Of a stretch of DNA of 13,388 nt, positions 4,853 through 12,172 are shown in pieces. Each line of letters starts with the position of its first letter. Position 1 is the first letter of the stretch. Origin of the DNA: Flavobacteriaceae bacterium (lineage in GTDB: Bacteria; Bacteroidota; Bacteroidia; Flavobacteriales; Weeksellaceae); assembly GCA_031273305.1 (NCBI GenBank), contig JAISSC010000219.1, positions 1 through 13,388 on the forward strand. The letters are read 5' to 3'. The position numbers and the translations under genes were made by a program. The notes beneath the pieces were generated by a model. It had not been told where the DNA came from and did no database searches. It worked only from the letters and a program-made list of their open reading frames with translations.

Positions 4853-7282
4853 ATGGCGAAGAATGAATATATAACGATAATTGATTATATTTCAGAAGTT
4901 GAGATAAATGCTACACCCGAAGAAATTGAAGCTGTTCAAGTGTTTTCGAGACAATTAGTTGAAGATTACGGTTACCCGAAGGAGTATATCCAAACACGCC
5001 CACAATATCGAGTAAAAGTTCGCCCTTCAGATACAAAAAAAGAATATCCGGTGGATATTGCCGTGTTTCTTGATGTATTAAAAGATGATGATGGTCTATA
5101 TATTGTAGTGGAATGTAAGAAGAAAAACCGTAAAGATGGCAGAACGCAACTTGAAAACTATCTAACACTTTCTTCTGCTTATTTGGGCGTTTGGTTTAAT
5201 GGCGAGGAACGTTTTTTCTTGCGCAAATTTGTAAAAGCAAACGGTGAAGTCATTTTTGAAGAAATTCCCAATATTCCCAAATTCGGACAACGAGTAGAAG
5301 ATATAGGTTTATATAAAAGACAAGATTTGAAACCCACGCATAACCTCAAGGCAATTTTCAAATCTATTCGTAATCATTTGGCTGCAAATACTGTTGGTGC
5401 AACCCGTGATGAGGTTTTGGCACAGCAGCTTATCAATATTATTTTCTGCAAAATTTACGATGAAAAATATACCGCTCCGAATGATATTGTAAGATTCAGG
5501 GCAGGAATTGATGAAAAACCTAAAGATGTAGAAAAGCGAATTTTGGATTTATTTAAAGAGGTAAAAACTAATTTGCCCGAAGTCATAGATAACGAAGATA
5601 AAATTACTTTAGACACAAAATCTTTGCTGTTTATCGTTGGCGAATTACAGAATTATTCTCTAATAGAAAGCGAGCGAGATGTTATCGCCGATGCTTTTGA
5701 AACTTTTATCGGACACGCATTAAAAGGCGGACAGGGACAATTTTTTACGCCACGCAATGTGGTAAAAATGATTGTTGATATATTACAACCCACCGAAAAT
5801 GACAAAATTATAGACCCCGCTTGTGGTAGTGGCGGATTTTTAATAGAATCATTAAAATCTGTTTGGGATAAGATCAATCAAAAGTACACAAAGTTAAGTT
5901 GGAGCGATGTAGAAATCAGTAAAAAGAAAGTAGAAGTTGCTACAAAAAATTTCAGAGGAATTGACAAAGATTATTTTTTGAGCAAAGTTGCAAAAGCATA
6001 TATGAATTTGGTTGGCGATGGCACAACCGGAATTTTCTGTGAAGACAGCTTGGAAAACCCTAAAAATTGGCGTTCCGAAGCTAAAACGAAAATTGAGTTG
6101 GGGACATTTGATATACTGCTGACAAATCCGCCTTTTGGGAGTAAAATACCCGTAGTTGGGGCTGAAAAACTAAAACAATTTGAAGTTGGGTATAAATGGA
6201 AACGAGATAAAGATAGCGATAAATGGATTAAAACGGATAAAATAAAGGAACAAGAAGAACCACAAGTTTTATTTGTTGAAAGATGTTTGTCGTTATTGAA
6301 AGACGGTGGAAGAATGGCAATGGTTTTGCCAAGTGGAATTTTAGGTAACGAACGAGAAGAATATTTACGACAATATATTTTAGATAAAGGACATTTATTT
6401 GCAATCGTTGAACTACCTTTTGAAACATTCAGTCCCAATGTTAATATAAATACAAACGTATTATTTATTCAAAAAGGCAAAACCGATCAAAAAGATATTT
6501 TTATATCAATTAATGAGTTTTGCGGACACGATAAAAAAGGAAGACAAACAGAAAAAGATGATATTCCGAGTGTAGCACAAATTTATCAAAGCAGAAAAGT
6601 TAATGATACCAACTTTTTTATTAAGCAGGATTTATTGGAAAGTAGTTTTGTTGCAAAGAGATATTTGAAAAAATATATTGATAATTTGGAAAGAATAGGC
6701 AATGCAAAATATGAAACTTTAAATTTTGGCGATATTATTAATTCCGTACATAACGGTGCAAATATTGATGATGCTTCAATTTATGTTGAAAAGAAACAGG
6801 GTATTCCGTATATTTTGGTAAAAACAATCACAAAAGAAGGTATTAATTTTGAAAATCTAAAATATATCAAAAAATCATTGGAAACTAATAGCGATGTTAT
6901 TAAAAATACAGTTGATGAAAACTCCATTGTTATGACTCGTGCGGGAAATTCAGGAATTGCTGCGAATATTCCACCTGATTTGAAAGGAGCAGTTGCTTCG
7001 GGTTTTTTGATTAATATTAAAGTCAAAAAGGAGATAAACCCTTATTATATTGTCGCTTTTCTTAATTCTGAATATGGACAAATGCAATTAGAAAGGATTT
7101 CAAGCGGCTCAATTTTACAAAGTATTCGTTCTTCTGATTTAAAAAAGATAAAAATTATTTTGCCGTCAAAGGAAATTCAACAATCCATAGGCGATAAATT
7201 GAAAGATGCTGTGTATTCAGCAGCACAAGCACGAGCAAAAATAGAAGAAGCGGATAATGATATTTTAAAGTTAATTTTTTAA
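4853..7282 (+). CDS. Single-chain restriction-modification protein: nuclease, N6-adenine methylase, one TRD
   Basis: This 809-residue protein combines three parts. Residues 20-130 are an HsdR-N-like nuclease domain with PD-(D/E)xK residues D68 (PVDIA) and E87-x-K89 (VVECKK). Residues about 160-545 are a type I-like N6-adenine methylase with GQFFTPRNVV (295-304), the SAM motif DPACGSGGFL (321-330) and catalytic NPPF (425-428). Residues about 600-809 resemble half of an HsdS subunit: one target-recognition domain (GIPYILVKTI, SGSILQSIRSSDLKKIKI) and a terminal helix. It would methylate adenine in its recognition site and cut unmodified DNA, probably without an ATP-driven motor. That resembles type IIG enzymes, or the BcgI A subunit with its specificity domain attached. 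No separate HsdR, HsdS or HsdM gene is present. It is strikingly AT-rich compared with the adjacent phosphatase gene, which suggests horizontal transfer. ATG at 4853 follows a consensus -7 box. Confidence 0.85.
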   Translation: MAKNEYITIIDYISEVEINATPEEIEAVQVFSRQLVEDYGYPKEYIQTRPQYRVKVRPSDTKKEYPVDIAVFLDVLKDDDGLYIVVECKKKNRKDGRTQLENYLTLSSAYLGVWFNGEERFFLRKFVKANGEVIFEEIPNIPKFGQRVEDIGLYKRQDLKPTHNLKAIFKSIRNHLAANTVGATRDEVLAQQLINIIFCKIYDEKYTAPNDIVRFRAGIDEKPKDVEKRILDLFKEVKTNLPEVIDNEDKITLDTKSLLFIVGELQNYSLIESERDVIADAFETFIGHALKGGQGQFFTPRNVVKMIVDILQPTENDKIIDPACGSGGFLIESLKSVWDKINQKYTKLSWSDVEISKKKVEVATKNFRGIDKDYFLSKVAKAYMNLVGDGTTGIFCEDSLENPKNWRSEAKTKIELGTFDILLTNPPFGSKIPVVGAEKLKQFEVGYKWKRDKDSDKWIKTDKIKEQEEPQVLFVERCLSLLKDGGRMAMVLPSGILGNEREEYLRQYILDKGHLFAIVELPFETFSPNVNINTNVLFIQKGKTDQKDIFISINEFCGHDKKGRQTEKDDIPSVAQIYQSRKVNDTNFFIKQDLLESSFVAKRYLKKYIDNLERIGNAKYETLNFGDIINSVHNGANIDDASIYVEKKQGIPYILVKTITKEGINFENLKYIKKSLETNSDVIKNTVDENSIVMTRAGNSGIAANIPPDLKGAVASGFLINIKVKKEINPYYIVAFLNSEYGQMQLERISSGSILQSIRSSDLKKIKIILPSKEIQQSIGDKLKDAVYSAAQARAKIEEADNDILKLIF

Positions 7283-7302
7283 ATCATTCGTTTGTTAGGG
7301 GA

Positions 7303-7328
7303 TTTTTATAGTTAGCATAACTAAAAAA
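7303..7328. terminator. Weak AT-rich hairpin with U-tracts on both strands
   Basis: TAGTTA (7309-7314), loop GCA, TAACTA (7318-7323), flanked by five T on the left and five A on the right, can pair into a longer imperfect stem. It lies just after the restriction gene and before the kdsB promoter. It could terminate transcription weakly, but the stem is nearly all A-T pairs. Confidence 0.35.
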
Positions 7329-7346
7329 CACTATCGTTATTTTCGT

Positions 7347-7354
7347 TAACTTTG
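7347..7354 (+). promoter_or_regulatory. Candidate -7 box for the kdsB operon
   Basis: TAACTTTG matches TAnnTTTG exactly and lies 17 bp upstream of the GTG start of kdsB, leaving a leader of about 10 nt. No convincing -33 TTG is seen. It probably drives kdsB, kdnB and perhaps the LolA-like gene. Confidence 0.5.
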
Positions 7355-7371
7355 CACAAAATTTATAAAAC

Positions 7372-8121
7372 GTGAAAATCATAGCAGTGATTCCTGCCCG
7401 GTATGCGGCTTCCCGTTTTCCTGCAAAATTAATGGGAATGTTGGGAGATAAAACTGTAATCCGGTCTACCTATGAAAATGCAAAAGAGACCCAACTTTTT
7501 GATGATGTTTTTGTGGTAACGGATTCCGAGATAATTCACAATGAAATTACCCGTCATGGAGGTAAGGCAATTATGAGTATCAAAGAACACGAGACAGGAA
7601 GTGACAGGATAGCAGAAGCGGTAGAAAATCTGGAATGTGATATTATAATCAATATACAGGGAGATGAACCTTTTGTGAAGAAAGAACCTTTGGCGCAACT
7701 GGTAGCGGCATTCAGACAAGATAAGGAAGAAGAAATAGACGTTGCTACTTTAATCAGAAAAATGGATGATTGGGATTTAATAAAAGACCCTAATTATGTA
7801 AAAGTAATCAAGGATAAAGATGATTATGCGTTGTATTTTTCACGGTCAGTAATTCCTTATCCCAGAGAGAAAGATTTTAAAGCCGGCTATTTTGAACATG
7901 TCGGGGTATATGCATTTCGTAAACAATCACTCCTGAACTTTGCCAAACTTCCGTTGCTGCAAAATGAGAAAGCCGAAAAGATAGAATGTATCCGTTATCT
8001 GGAGTACGGAATGAAGATAAAATTAATTGAAACGGATTTTGTTGGCGTAGAAATTGATACTCCCGAAGATTTGGAAAAAGCCAACGATATTTTAAAAAAG
8101 CAGATAAACGATAAAAAGTAA
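7372..8121 (+). CDS. kdsB: CMP-Kdo (or CMP-8-amino-Kdo) synthetase
   Basis: This 249-residue cytoplasmic enzyme has the usual KdsB length and motifs: the nucleotide-binding start MKIIAVIPARYAASRFPAKL (1-20), HETGSDRIAEAVE (73-85), the Mg-binding IQGDEPF (95-101), YALYFSRSVIPYPR (152-165) and VGVEIDTPEDLEKA (224-237). KdsB activates the 8-carbon acid sugar Kdo with CTP, the last soluble step before the sugar is transferred to lipid A. The next gene, 5 bp downstream, resembles the Kdo 8-oxidase KdnB. In Shewanella the kdsB homologue linked to kdnB activates 8-amino-Kdo, and this one may do the same; that is inference from linkage, not from a residue I can point to. The start codon is GTG, chosen because it gives the canonical N-terminus directly behind a promoter box. 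Confidence 0.9.
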   Translation: MKIIAVIPARYAASRFPAKLMGMLGDKTVIRSTYENAKETQLFDDVFVVTDSEIIHNEITRHGGKAIMSIKEHETGSDRIAEAVENLECDIIINIQGDEPFVKKEPLAQLVAAFRQDKEEEIDVATLIRKMDDWDLIKDPNYVKVIKDKDDYALYFSRSVIPYPREKDFKAGYFEHVGVYAFRKQSLLNFAKLPLLQNEKAEKIECIRYLEYGMKIKLIETDFVGVEIDTPEDLEKANDILKKQINDKK

Positions 8122-8126
8122 ATAAT

Positions 8127-9200
8127 ATGAAATTCAGAAATTTCCCAATGGTTCCTCGCGTAGTCTATGGGCGTGGGAGCTTTGAACAGACCTCAGAAAT
8201 TATTGAAGAGAAAAGGAATAAAGAATATCCCTTTATCTTTTTAGTGGATAAAGTTTTTGAAAGCAAAGAATTATCAAAAAGAATCCCTTTAAGAGGAAAG
8301 GATAAAATTATATTTATAGATACGACGGATGAACCAAAGACTAAGGGAATTGATGCCATCCGGGATTCTTTGAAAGAAGAATTCGGAACGGTTTCCGGAG
8401 TAATAGGAATTGGAGGAGGAAGTGTCATGGATTCTGCCAAAGCAGTGGCTATTATGATGAACAGCGAAGGTTCTTCTGCTCAATATCAGGGATGGGATTT
8501 AGTAAAAAATCCTGCCGTTTACCATGTAGGAGTTCCGACCATAAGCGGCACGGGAGCCGAAGTTTCCCGAACCTGTATCCTGACCGGACCGGAAAGAAAA
8601 TTAGGGATAAATTCGGATTTTACCCCATTTGATCAGGTAATTTTAGACCCGGCTTTAGCAAAAGGAGTAGAAAAAAATCAGGCATTCTTCACCGGGATGG
8701 ATTGCTATATTCATTGTATAGAATCTTTAACAGGAACTTATCTTAATGCCTTTAGTAAAAGTTACGGAGAAAAAGCATTAGAACTTTGTCAAAAAGCATA
8801 TGTTCATAAGCCGCAATGGGATGATGAGTCCGATGAAGACCTAATGATGGCTTCCTGGCACGGTGGAATGAGTATTGCCTATTCTCAGGTAGGAATTGCC
8901 CATGCGGTAAGTTACGGACTTTCATATCTTCTGGGAATACATCACGGAGTGGGAAATTGTATCGTTTTTGACCGGTTGGAAGAATACTATCCGGAGGGAG
9001 TAAAAGAATTTAAATATATGGTAGAAAAAAACAGTATCGAAATTCCTCAGGGAATCTGCAAAGGTTTAACAGATGAGCAGTTTGATATTATGATCAATGT
9101 TTCTTATGGAATGGTTCCTCTTTGGGAGAATGCATTGGGGAAAGATTGGCAGAAAATCATGACTAAGGAGAAATTAAGAGCCCTTTACGAGGAAATGTAG
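8127..9200 (+). CDS. kdnB: Iron-dependent alcohol dehydrogenase family, probable Kdo 8-oxidase KdnB
   Basis: This 357-residue protein belongs to the iron-containing alcohol dehydrogenase family. It shows the nucleotide-binding GIGGGSVMDSAKAVA (94-108), PTISGTGAEVS (137-147), and metal ligands D192, H196, H259 and H273, spaced 4, 63 and 14 residues apart as in FucO. The opening MKFRNFPMVPRVVYGRGSFEQ resembles KdnB. In Shewanella, KdnB oxidises the C8 hydroxyl of Kdo to an aldehyde, which the aminotransferase KdnA converts to 8-amino-Kdo (Kdo8N). Placement 5 bp after kdsB makes a general alcohol dehydrogenase less likely and a role in LPS inner-core synthesis more likely. No kdnA-like aminotransferase lies in the window, so it would have to be elsewhere in the genome. 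The family call is firm; the specific function is inferred from context and resemblance. Confidence 0.75.
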   Translation: MKFRNFPMVPRVVYGRGSFEQTSEIIEEKRNKEYPFIFLVDKVFESKELSKRIPLRGKDKIIFIDTTDEPKTKGIDAIRDSLKEEFGTVSGVIGIGGGSVMDSAKAVAIMMNSEGSSAQYQGWDLVKNPAVYHVGVPTISGTGAEVSRTCILTGPERKLGINSDFTPFDQVILDPALAKGVEKNQAFFTGMDCYIHCIESLTGTYLNAFSKSYGEKALELCQKAYVHKPQWDDESDEDLMMASWHGGMSIAYSQVGIAHAVSYGLSYLLGIHHGVGNCIVFDRLEEYYPEGVKEFKYMVEKNSIEIPQGICKGLTDEQFDIMINVSYGMVPLWENALGKDWQKIMTKEKLRALYEEM

Positions 9201-9256
9201 AGAACATAATATTTTTTATAAATTGTAACTCCGTTTAATCTTATATAATTTACAAC

Positions 9257-9925
9257 ATGAAAAGATTTTTTTTGGGATTGATTATGGTTTTCACTTGTTC
9301 CATAGCAGCTTATACGCAAACTGTGGAACAGATAATTGCCAAGCATTTAGAAACTACCGGAGGCATAGCCAAATGGAAAGGGTTTAATTCTACGGTTATA
9401 AAAGGAGATATGATTCTGGGATTGAATGAGATATATCCGGTGGAAGTTTATCAGCAGAGACCCAACCTGAATAAAACGATTATGACCATTCAGGGGAAGA
9501 AGGTTATCCTGAACGGATATAACGGTAAAAAAGCAGTCCAATTTAATTTCCAGACCAATAAATTGGAAGATAATTCAGGTTATATTCCGGAAACATTTGA
9601 TTCGGATTTGCTGGACTATTCCGGTAAAGGATTTCAGTCCGTTTTAACAGGAACGGAAAAGATTGAAAATACAGACTGCTATAAGATAAAGCTGATAAAG
9701 AACACCAATACCACTACCTATTATTTTGATATGAAAAGTTATCAATTAATAAAAGAGGAAAATTCTACGGAATCCAAGATATATTCGGATTTTAGAAAAT
9801 CTTCCGGTTTAACCTTTCCCTTTCGGATAGAAGTAAAAAGTGCAGACGGAGAATCCGATTTTGTCTTAGTATTTAAAACCATTGAAGTAAACAGGGCTAT
9901 CCCGGCTAAAGAATTTGATTTTTAA
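9257..9925 (+). CDS. Periplasmic LolA-like protein
   Basis: This 222-residue protein begins with a signal peptide (MKRFFLGLIMVFTCSIAAYTQ), with probable cleavage near residue 21. A Cys at 14 lies inside the hydrophobic core rather than at a good lipobox, so it is more likely soluble than a lipoprotein. The mature part starts TVEQIIAKHLETTGGIAKWKGFN, a helix often seen at the start of small Bacteroidota proteins with a LolA/LppX-like half-barrel. Alternating beta segments follow (VIKGDMILG, TTTYYFDMKSYQLIKEE, FPFRIEVKS). Such proteins bind lipid or lipoprotein acyl chains in the periplasm. It is 56 bp downstream of kdnB on the same strand and may be co-transcribed with the LPS genes, which fits an envelope role. 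Its TAA stop lies in the left arm of the inverted-repeat element at 9922-9994. The exact function is unknown. Confidence 0.7.
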   Translation: MKRFFLGLIMVFTCSIAAYTQTVEQIIAKHLETTGGIAKWKGFNSTVIKGDMILGLNEIYPVEVYQQRPNLNKTIMTIQGKKVILNGYNGKKAVQFNFQTNKLEDNSGYIPETFDSDLLDYSGKGFQSVLTGTEKIENTDCYKIKLIKNTNTTTYYFDMKSYQLIKEENSTESKIYSDFRKSSGLTFPFRIEVKSADGESDFVLVFKTIEVNRAIPAKEFDF

Positions 9926-9994
9926 TTAACCTGAGTTTGGGATAAGAAACACCGTTATAATTTTGGTAAATAAAACCGAACTCAGGTTAATTAA
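9922..9994. repeat. Short copy of the inverted-repeat element, possible bidirectional terminator
   Basis: The left arm TTAATTAACCTGAGTTTGG (9922-9940) and the right arm 9976-9994 are inverted repeats with one mismatch in 19 bases, separated by 35 bp. The arms match those at 242-465 apart from one or two bases, and both left arms continue GGGATAAGA. The element lies exactly between two convergent genes and holds both stop codons (9923-9925 on plus, 9987-9989 on minus). As RNA it would form a hairpin from either side and could end transcription in both directions. It may be a deletion derivative of the longer element. No transposase gene is linked. Confidence 0.65.
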
Positions 9995-10457
9995 GATAAA
10001 CCTTTGCCCAACTCTCTTTTAAAGGTTGTTTAAATTTCTTATAAAACTCATCCGGAGTACTGACGGACAGATTATAAACAAAAGTATCAGGAGACAGTTG
10101 TGCAGACCTTATTTTCTCCTTAAATTTATCCATAGGGAGGGTTTCGATCTCGCCCTTTTCAGTTTCATAGCTGACCCATAAACGGTTCAATAAGTCCAAA
10201 TGATACTCCGCATCAATCTGACGGATACATCGGTTTAAACTGTCAATAGAACAACCCGTAGCCTTAGCCTGAGCTTCATCCACACTGACGATGATAAACT
10301 TATGATCAAGAATTTGAAATTCCGATTTTAGATCGGCTCCGTGTGATGCCCATGAATGCAGGAAATCGGTGATTATATGATAGATACGCTCTTCCTCAAA
10401 CGGAGACAGAGTTCTATTTGATTGAAATATCCAAAGTTTATTTTTAGTATTGCTCAT
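9987..10457 (-). CDS. Conserved Bacteroidota protein often labelled 'ABC transporter ATPase'
   Basis: This 156-residue soluble protein resembles a small family conserved in Bacteroidota: an opening like LWIFQSNRTLSPFEEERI, then FLHSWASHGADLKSEFQI, a strand with HKFIIVSVDEAQAKATGCSIDSLNRCIRQID (52-82), and a C-terminal helical part. I recall members carrying the database label 'ABC transporter ATPase', but no Walker A (GxxxxGKS/T), signature LSGGQ or Walker B motif is present here, so that label is not supported. Its function is unknown. There is no signal peptide. The gene converges on the LolA-like gene, and its TAA stop is inside the inverted-repeat element. The start ATG at 10455-10457 gives the family-typical N-terminus. 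Confidence 0.7.
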   Translation of the reverse strand: MSNTKNKLWIFQSNRTLSPFEEERIYHIITDFLHSWASHGADLKSEFQILDHKFIIVSVDEAQAKATGCSIDSLNRCIRQIDAEYHLDLLNRLWVSYETEKGEIETLPMDKFKEKIRSAQLSPDTFVYNLSVSTPDEFYKKFKQPLKESWAKVYLN

Positions 10458-10665
10458 TTTGATTTAAGTTTTTAACATGCGATGAATACACAAAAACCAT
10501 ACAAATTCGGAATTAAATATTATCGTTTACGGAGTTTTGTCCTTAGGAAAGTTTTACAGGATATTTTAGAACCGGGCAATCCCAAATAAACCGCATGATA
10601 AAATGATAGATGTCTTTTTAAGAAATATTTAAAACAATAATCTGTCAAGTTGTCATATAAATTTT

Positions 10666-10691
10666 TATTTTTGCATACTATTTTATTTTTG
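10666..10691 (+). promoter_or_regulatory. Two tandem candidate -7 boxes for miaB
   Basis: TATTTTTG occurs twice, at 10666-10673 and 10684-10691, and both copies match TAnnTTTG. They lie 57 and 39 bp upstream of the miaB ATG. A TTG at 10650-10652 is too close to the first box and too far from the second for a standard -33 element. The rest of the 273-bp gap between the divergent genes (10458-10730) shows no credible gene or RNA; the open frame across it on the minus strand is antisense to the miaB start. Confidence 0.35.
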
Positions 10692-10730
10692 AATTTAAAA
10701 TATCCTTCATTGTGTGGGATAATTTGACGT

Positions 10731-12161
10731 ATGGAAAAAGAAATTATAGAAGAACGACAAGGAGAAATAATAGTACAGGAAAGTTCGGCTAAAAACATGA
10801 AAAAGTTGTTTTTGGAAAGCTACGGTTGTCAGATGAATTTTTCTGACAGTGAAATAGTTGCATCAATACTTAACAACGAGGGGTATAATACGACCACACA
10901 ACTTGAAGAAGCAGACTTGATCTTGCTTAACACATGTTCCATACGTGAGAAAGCAGAGCAAACCATAAGAAGAAGACTTTCACAATTTAATACGATAAAA
11001 AAACGAAAACCCAATTTGACCATTGGTGTTTTAGGATGTATGGCAGAAAGGTTGAAGACTAAATTTTTAGAAGAAGAACATTTGGTAGACCTTGTAGTAG
11101 GTCCGGACGCATACAGAGACCTGCCTCATTTATTAAAAGACACAGAAGACGGAAGGAATGCCATCAATGTAATTTTATCTAAAGAAGAGACCTATGCAGA
11201 TATAAGTCCGATTCGGTTAGGGGGAAATGGAGTTACTGCCTTTGTGTCCATTACGAGAGGGTGCGATAACATGTGTACCTTTTGCGTAGTACCATTTACC
11301 AGAGGAAGAGAAAGGAGCCGTGATCCGCATTCCATTTTAAAGGAGTGCAGAGAGTTGGTTCAAAACGAATATAAAGAGATTACCCTGTTAGGACAAAATG
11401 TAGACAGTTATTTGTGGTATGGAGGAGGAGCTAAAAAAGATTTTGATAAAGCGACAGATTTGCAGAAAGCAACAGCAGTGAACTTTGCACAATTATTGGA
11501 TTTAGTAGCAACGGCGTATCCAAATACCCGCATTAGGTTTTCAACGTCCAATCCGCAGGATATGCATGAAGAAGTGCTTCATGTAATGGCTAAACACGAG
11601 AATATATGTAAATATATCCACCTGCCTGTTCAAAGTGGAAGCACTGCCGTATTGCAAAGAATGAACCGGCAGCACACGCGGGAAGAATACATAGAATTAT
11701 TGGATAAGATAAAGAGAATTGTACCGGATTGTGCGGTTTCCCATGATATAATATCCGGGTTTTGTGGAGAAACAGAAGAAGAACACGAAGACACACTGAG
11801 TTTGATGAAATATGCAAGATATGATTTCGGATATATGTTTGCCTATTCCGAACGACCCGGAACACCCGCTCATAAAAAGATGAAAGATGATGTTCCTGTG
11901 GAGGTCAAAAAGAGGAGGCTAACGGAGATCATAGACCTTCAGCAGAAATTATCCTTAGAAAAGATGCAGTCTTACACAAAAAAAGTGCATGAAGTATTGA
12001 TTGAAGGAACCAGTAAAAAAAAGGAAGATCAGTGGTATGGAAGAATTTCTCAAAATGCGGTAGTCGTTTTTCCTAAAACAGGAAATACATCAACCGGAGA
12101 CTTTGTGAAAGTTTTAGTTACCGATTGTACTTCCGCTACATTAATAGGTGAAATAGTATAA
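10731..12161 (+). CDS. miaB: tRNA-2-methylthio-N6-dimethylallyladenosine synthase
   Basis: MiaB is a radical-SAM methylthiotransferase that adds a methylthio group to C2 of i6A37 next to the anticodon of tRNAs reading U-initial codons, improving decoding. The 476-residue protein is full length. The N-terminal domain (25-140) carries the three cysteines for one 4Fe-4S cluster: C33 (YGCQMNFSDSE), C69 (NTCSIREKAE) and C103 (LGCMAERL). The radical-SAM domain (about 168-400) has C178, C182 and C185 in RGCDNMCTFCVVPFTRGRERSR. A TRAM RNA-binding domain occupies about 405-476. I keep the first ATG because flavobacterial MiaB proteins have a similar 22-residue N-terminal extension; M23 is the alternative. 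The sigma-54 activator follows after 11 bp, so the two probably form an operon. Confidence 0.97.
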   Translation: MEKEIIEERQGEIIVQESSAKNMKKLFLESYGCQMNFSDSEIVASILNNEGYNTTTQLEEADLILLNTCSIREKAEQTIRRRLSQFNTIKKRKPNLTIGVLGCMAERLKTKFLEEEHLVDLVVGPDAYRDLPHLLKDTEDGRNAINVILSKEETYADISPIRLGGNGVTAFVSITRGCDNMCTFCVVPFTRGRERSRDPHSILKECRELVQNEYKEITLLGQNVDSYLWYGGGAKKDFDKATDLQKATAVNFAQLLDLVATAYPNTRIRFSTSNPQDMHEEVLHVMAKHENICKYIHLPVQSGSTAVLQRMNRQHTREEYIELLDKIKRIVPDCAVSHDIISGFCGETEEEHEDTLSLMKYARYDFGYMFAYSERPGTPAHKKMKDDVPVEVKKRRLTEIIDLQQKLSLEKMQSYTKKVHEVLIEGTSKKKEDQWYGRISQNAVVVFPKTGNTSTGDFVKVLVTDCTSATLIGEIV

Positions 12162-12172
12162 TGATAAAAGAC

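Noticed and set aside
5971..6438. 155-codon minus-strand frame inside the restriction-modification gene
   Set aside because: It is antisense to the conserved methylase region, with low-complexity Ser/Pro/Leu-rich translation typical of shadow frames.
10642..10656. CTGTCAA and TTGTCAT before miaB as a Pho box
   Set aside because: The two 7-mers are 8 bp apart rather than 11, no third site is in phase, and miaB has no phosphate-related role.
10520..10798. 92-codon minus-strand frame across the gap before miaB
   Set aside because: It overlaps the start of miaB in antisense, has no recognisable domain and covers the region expected to hold the miaB promoter.
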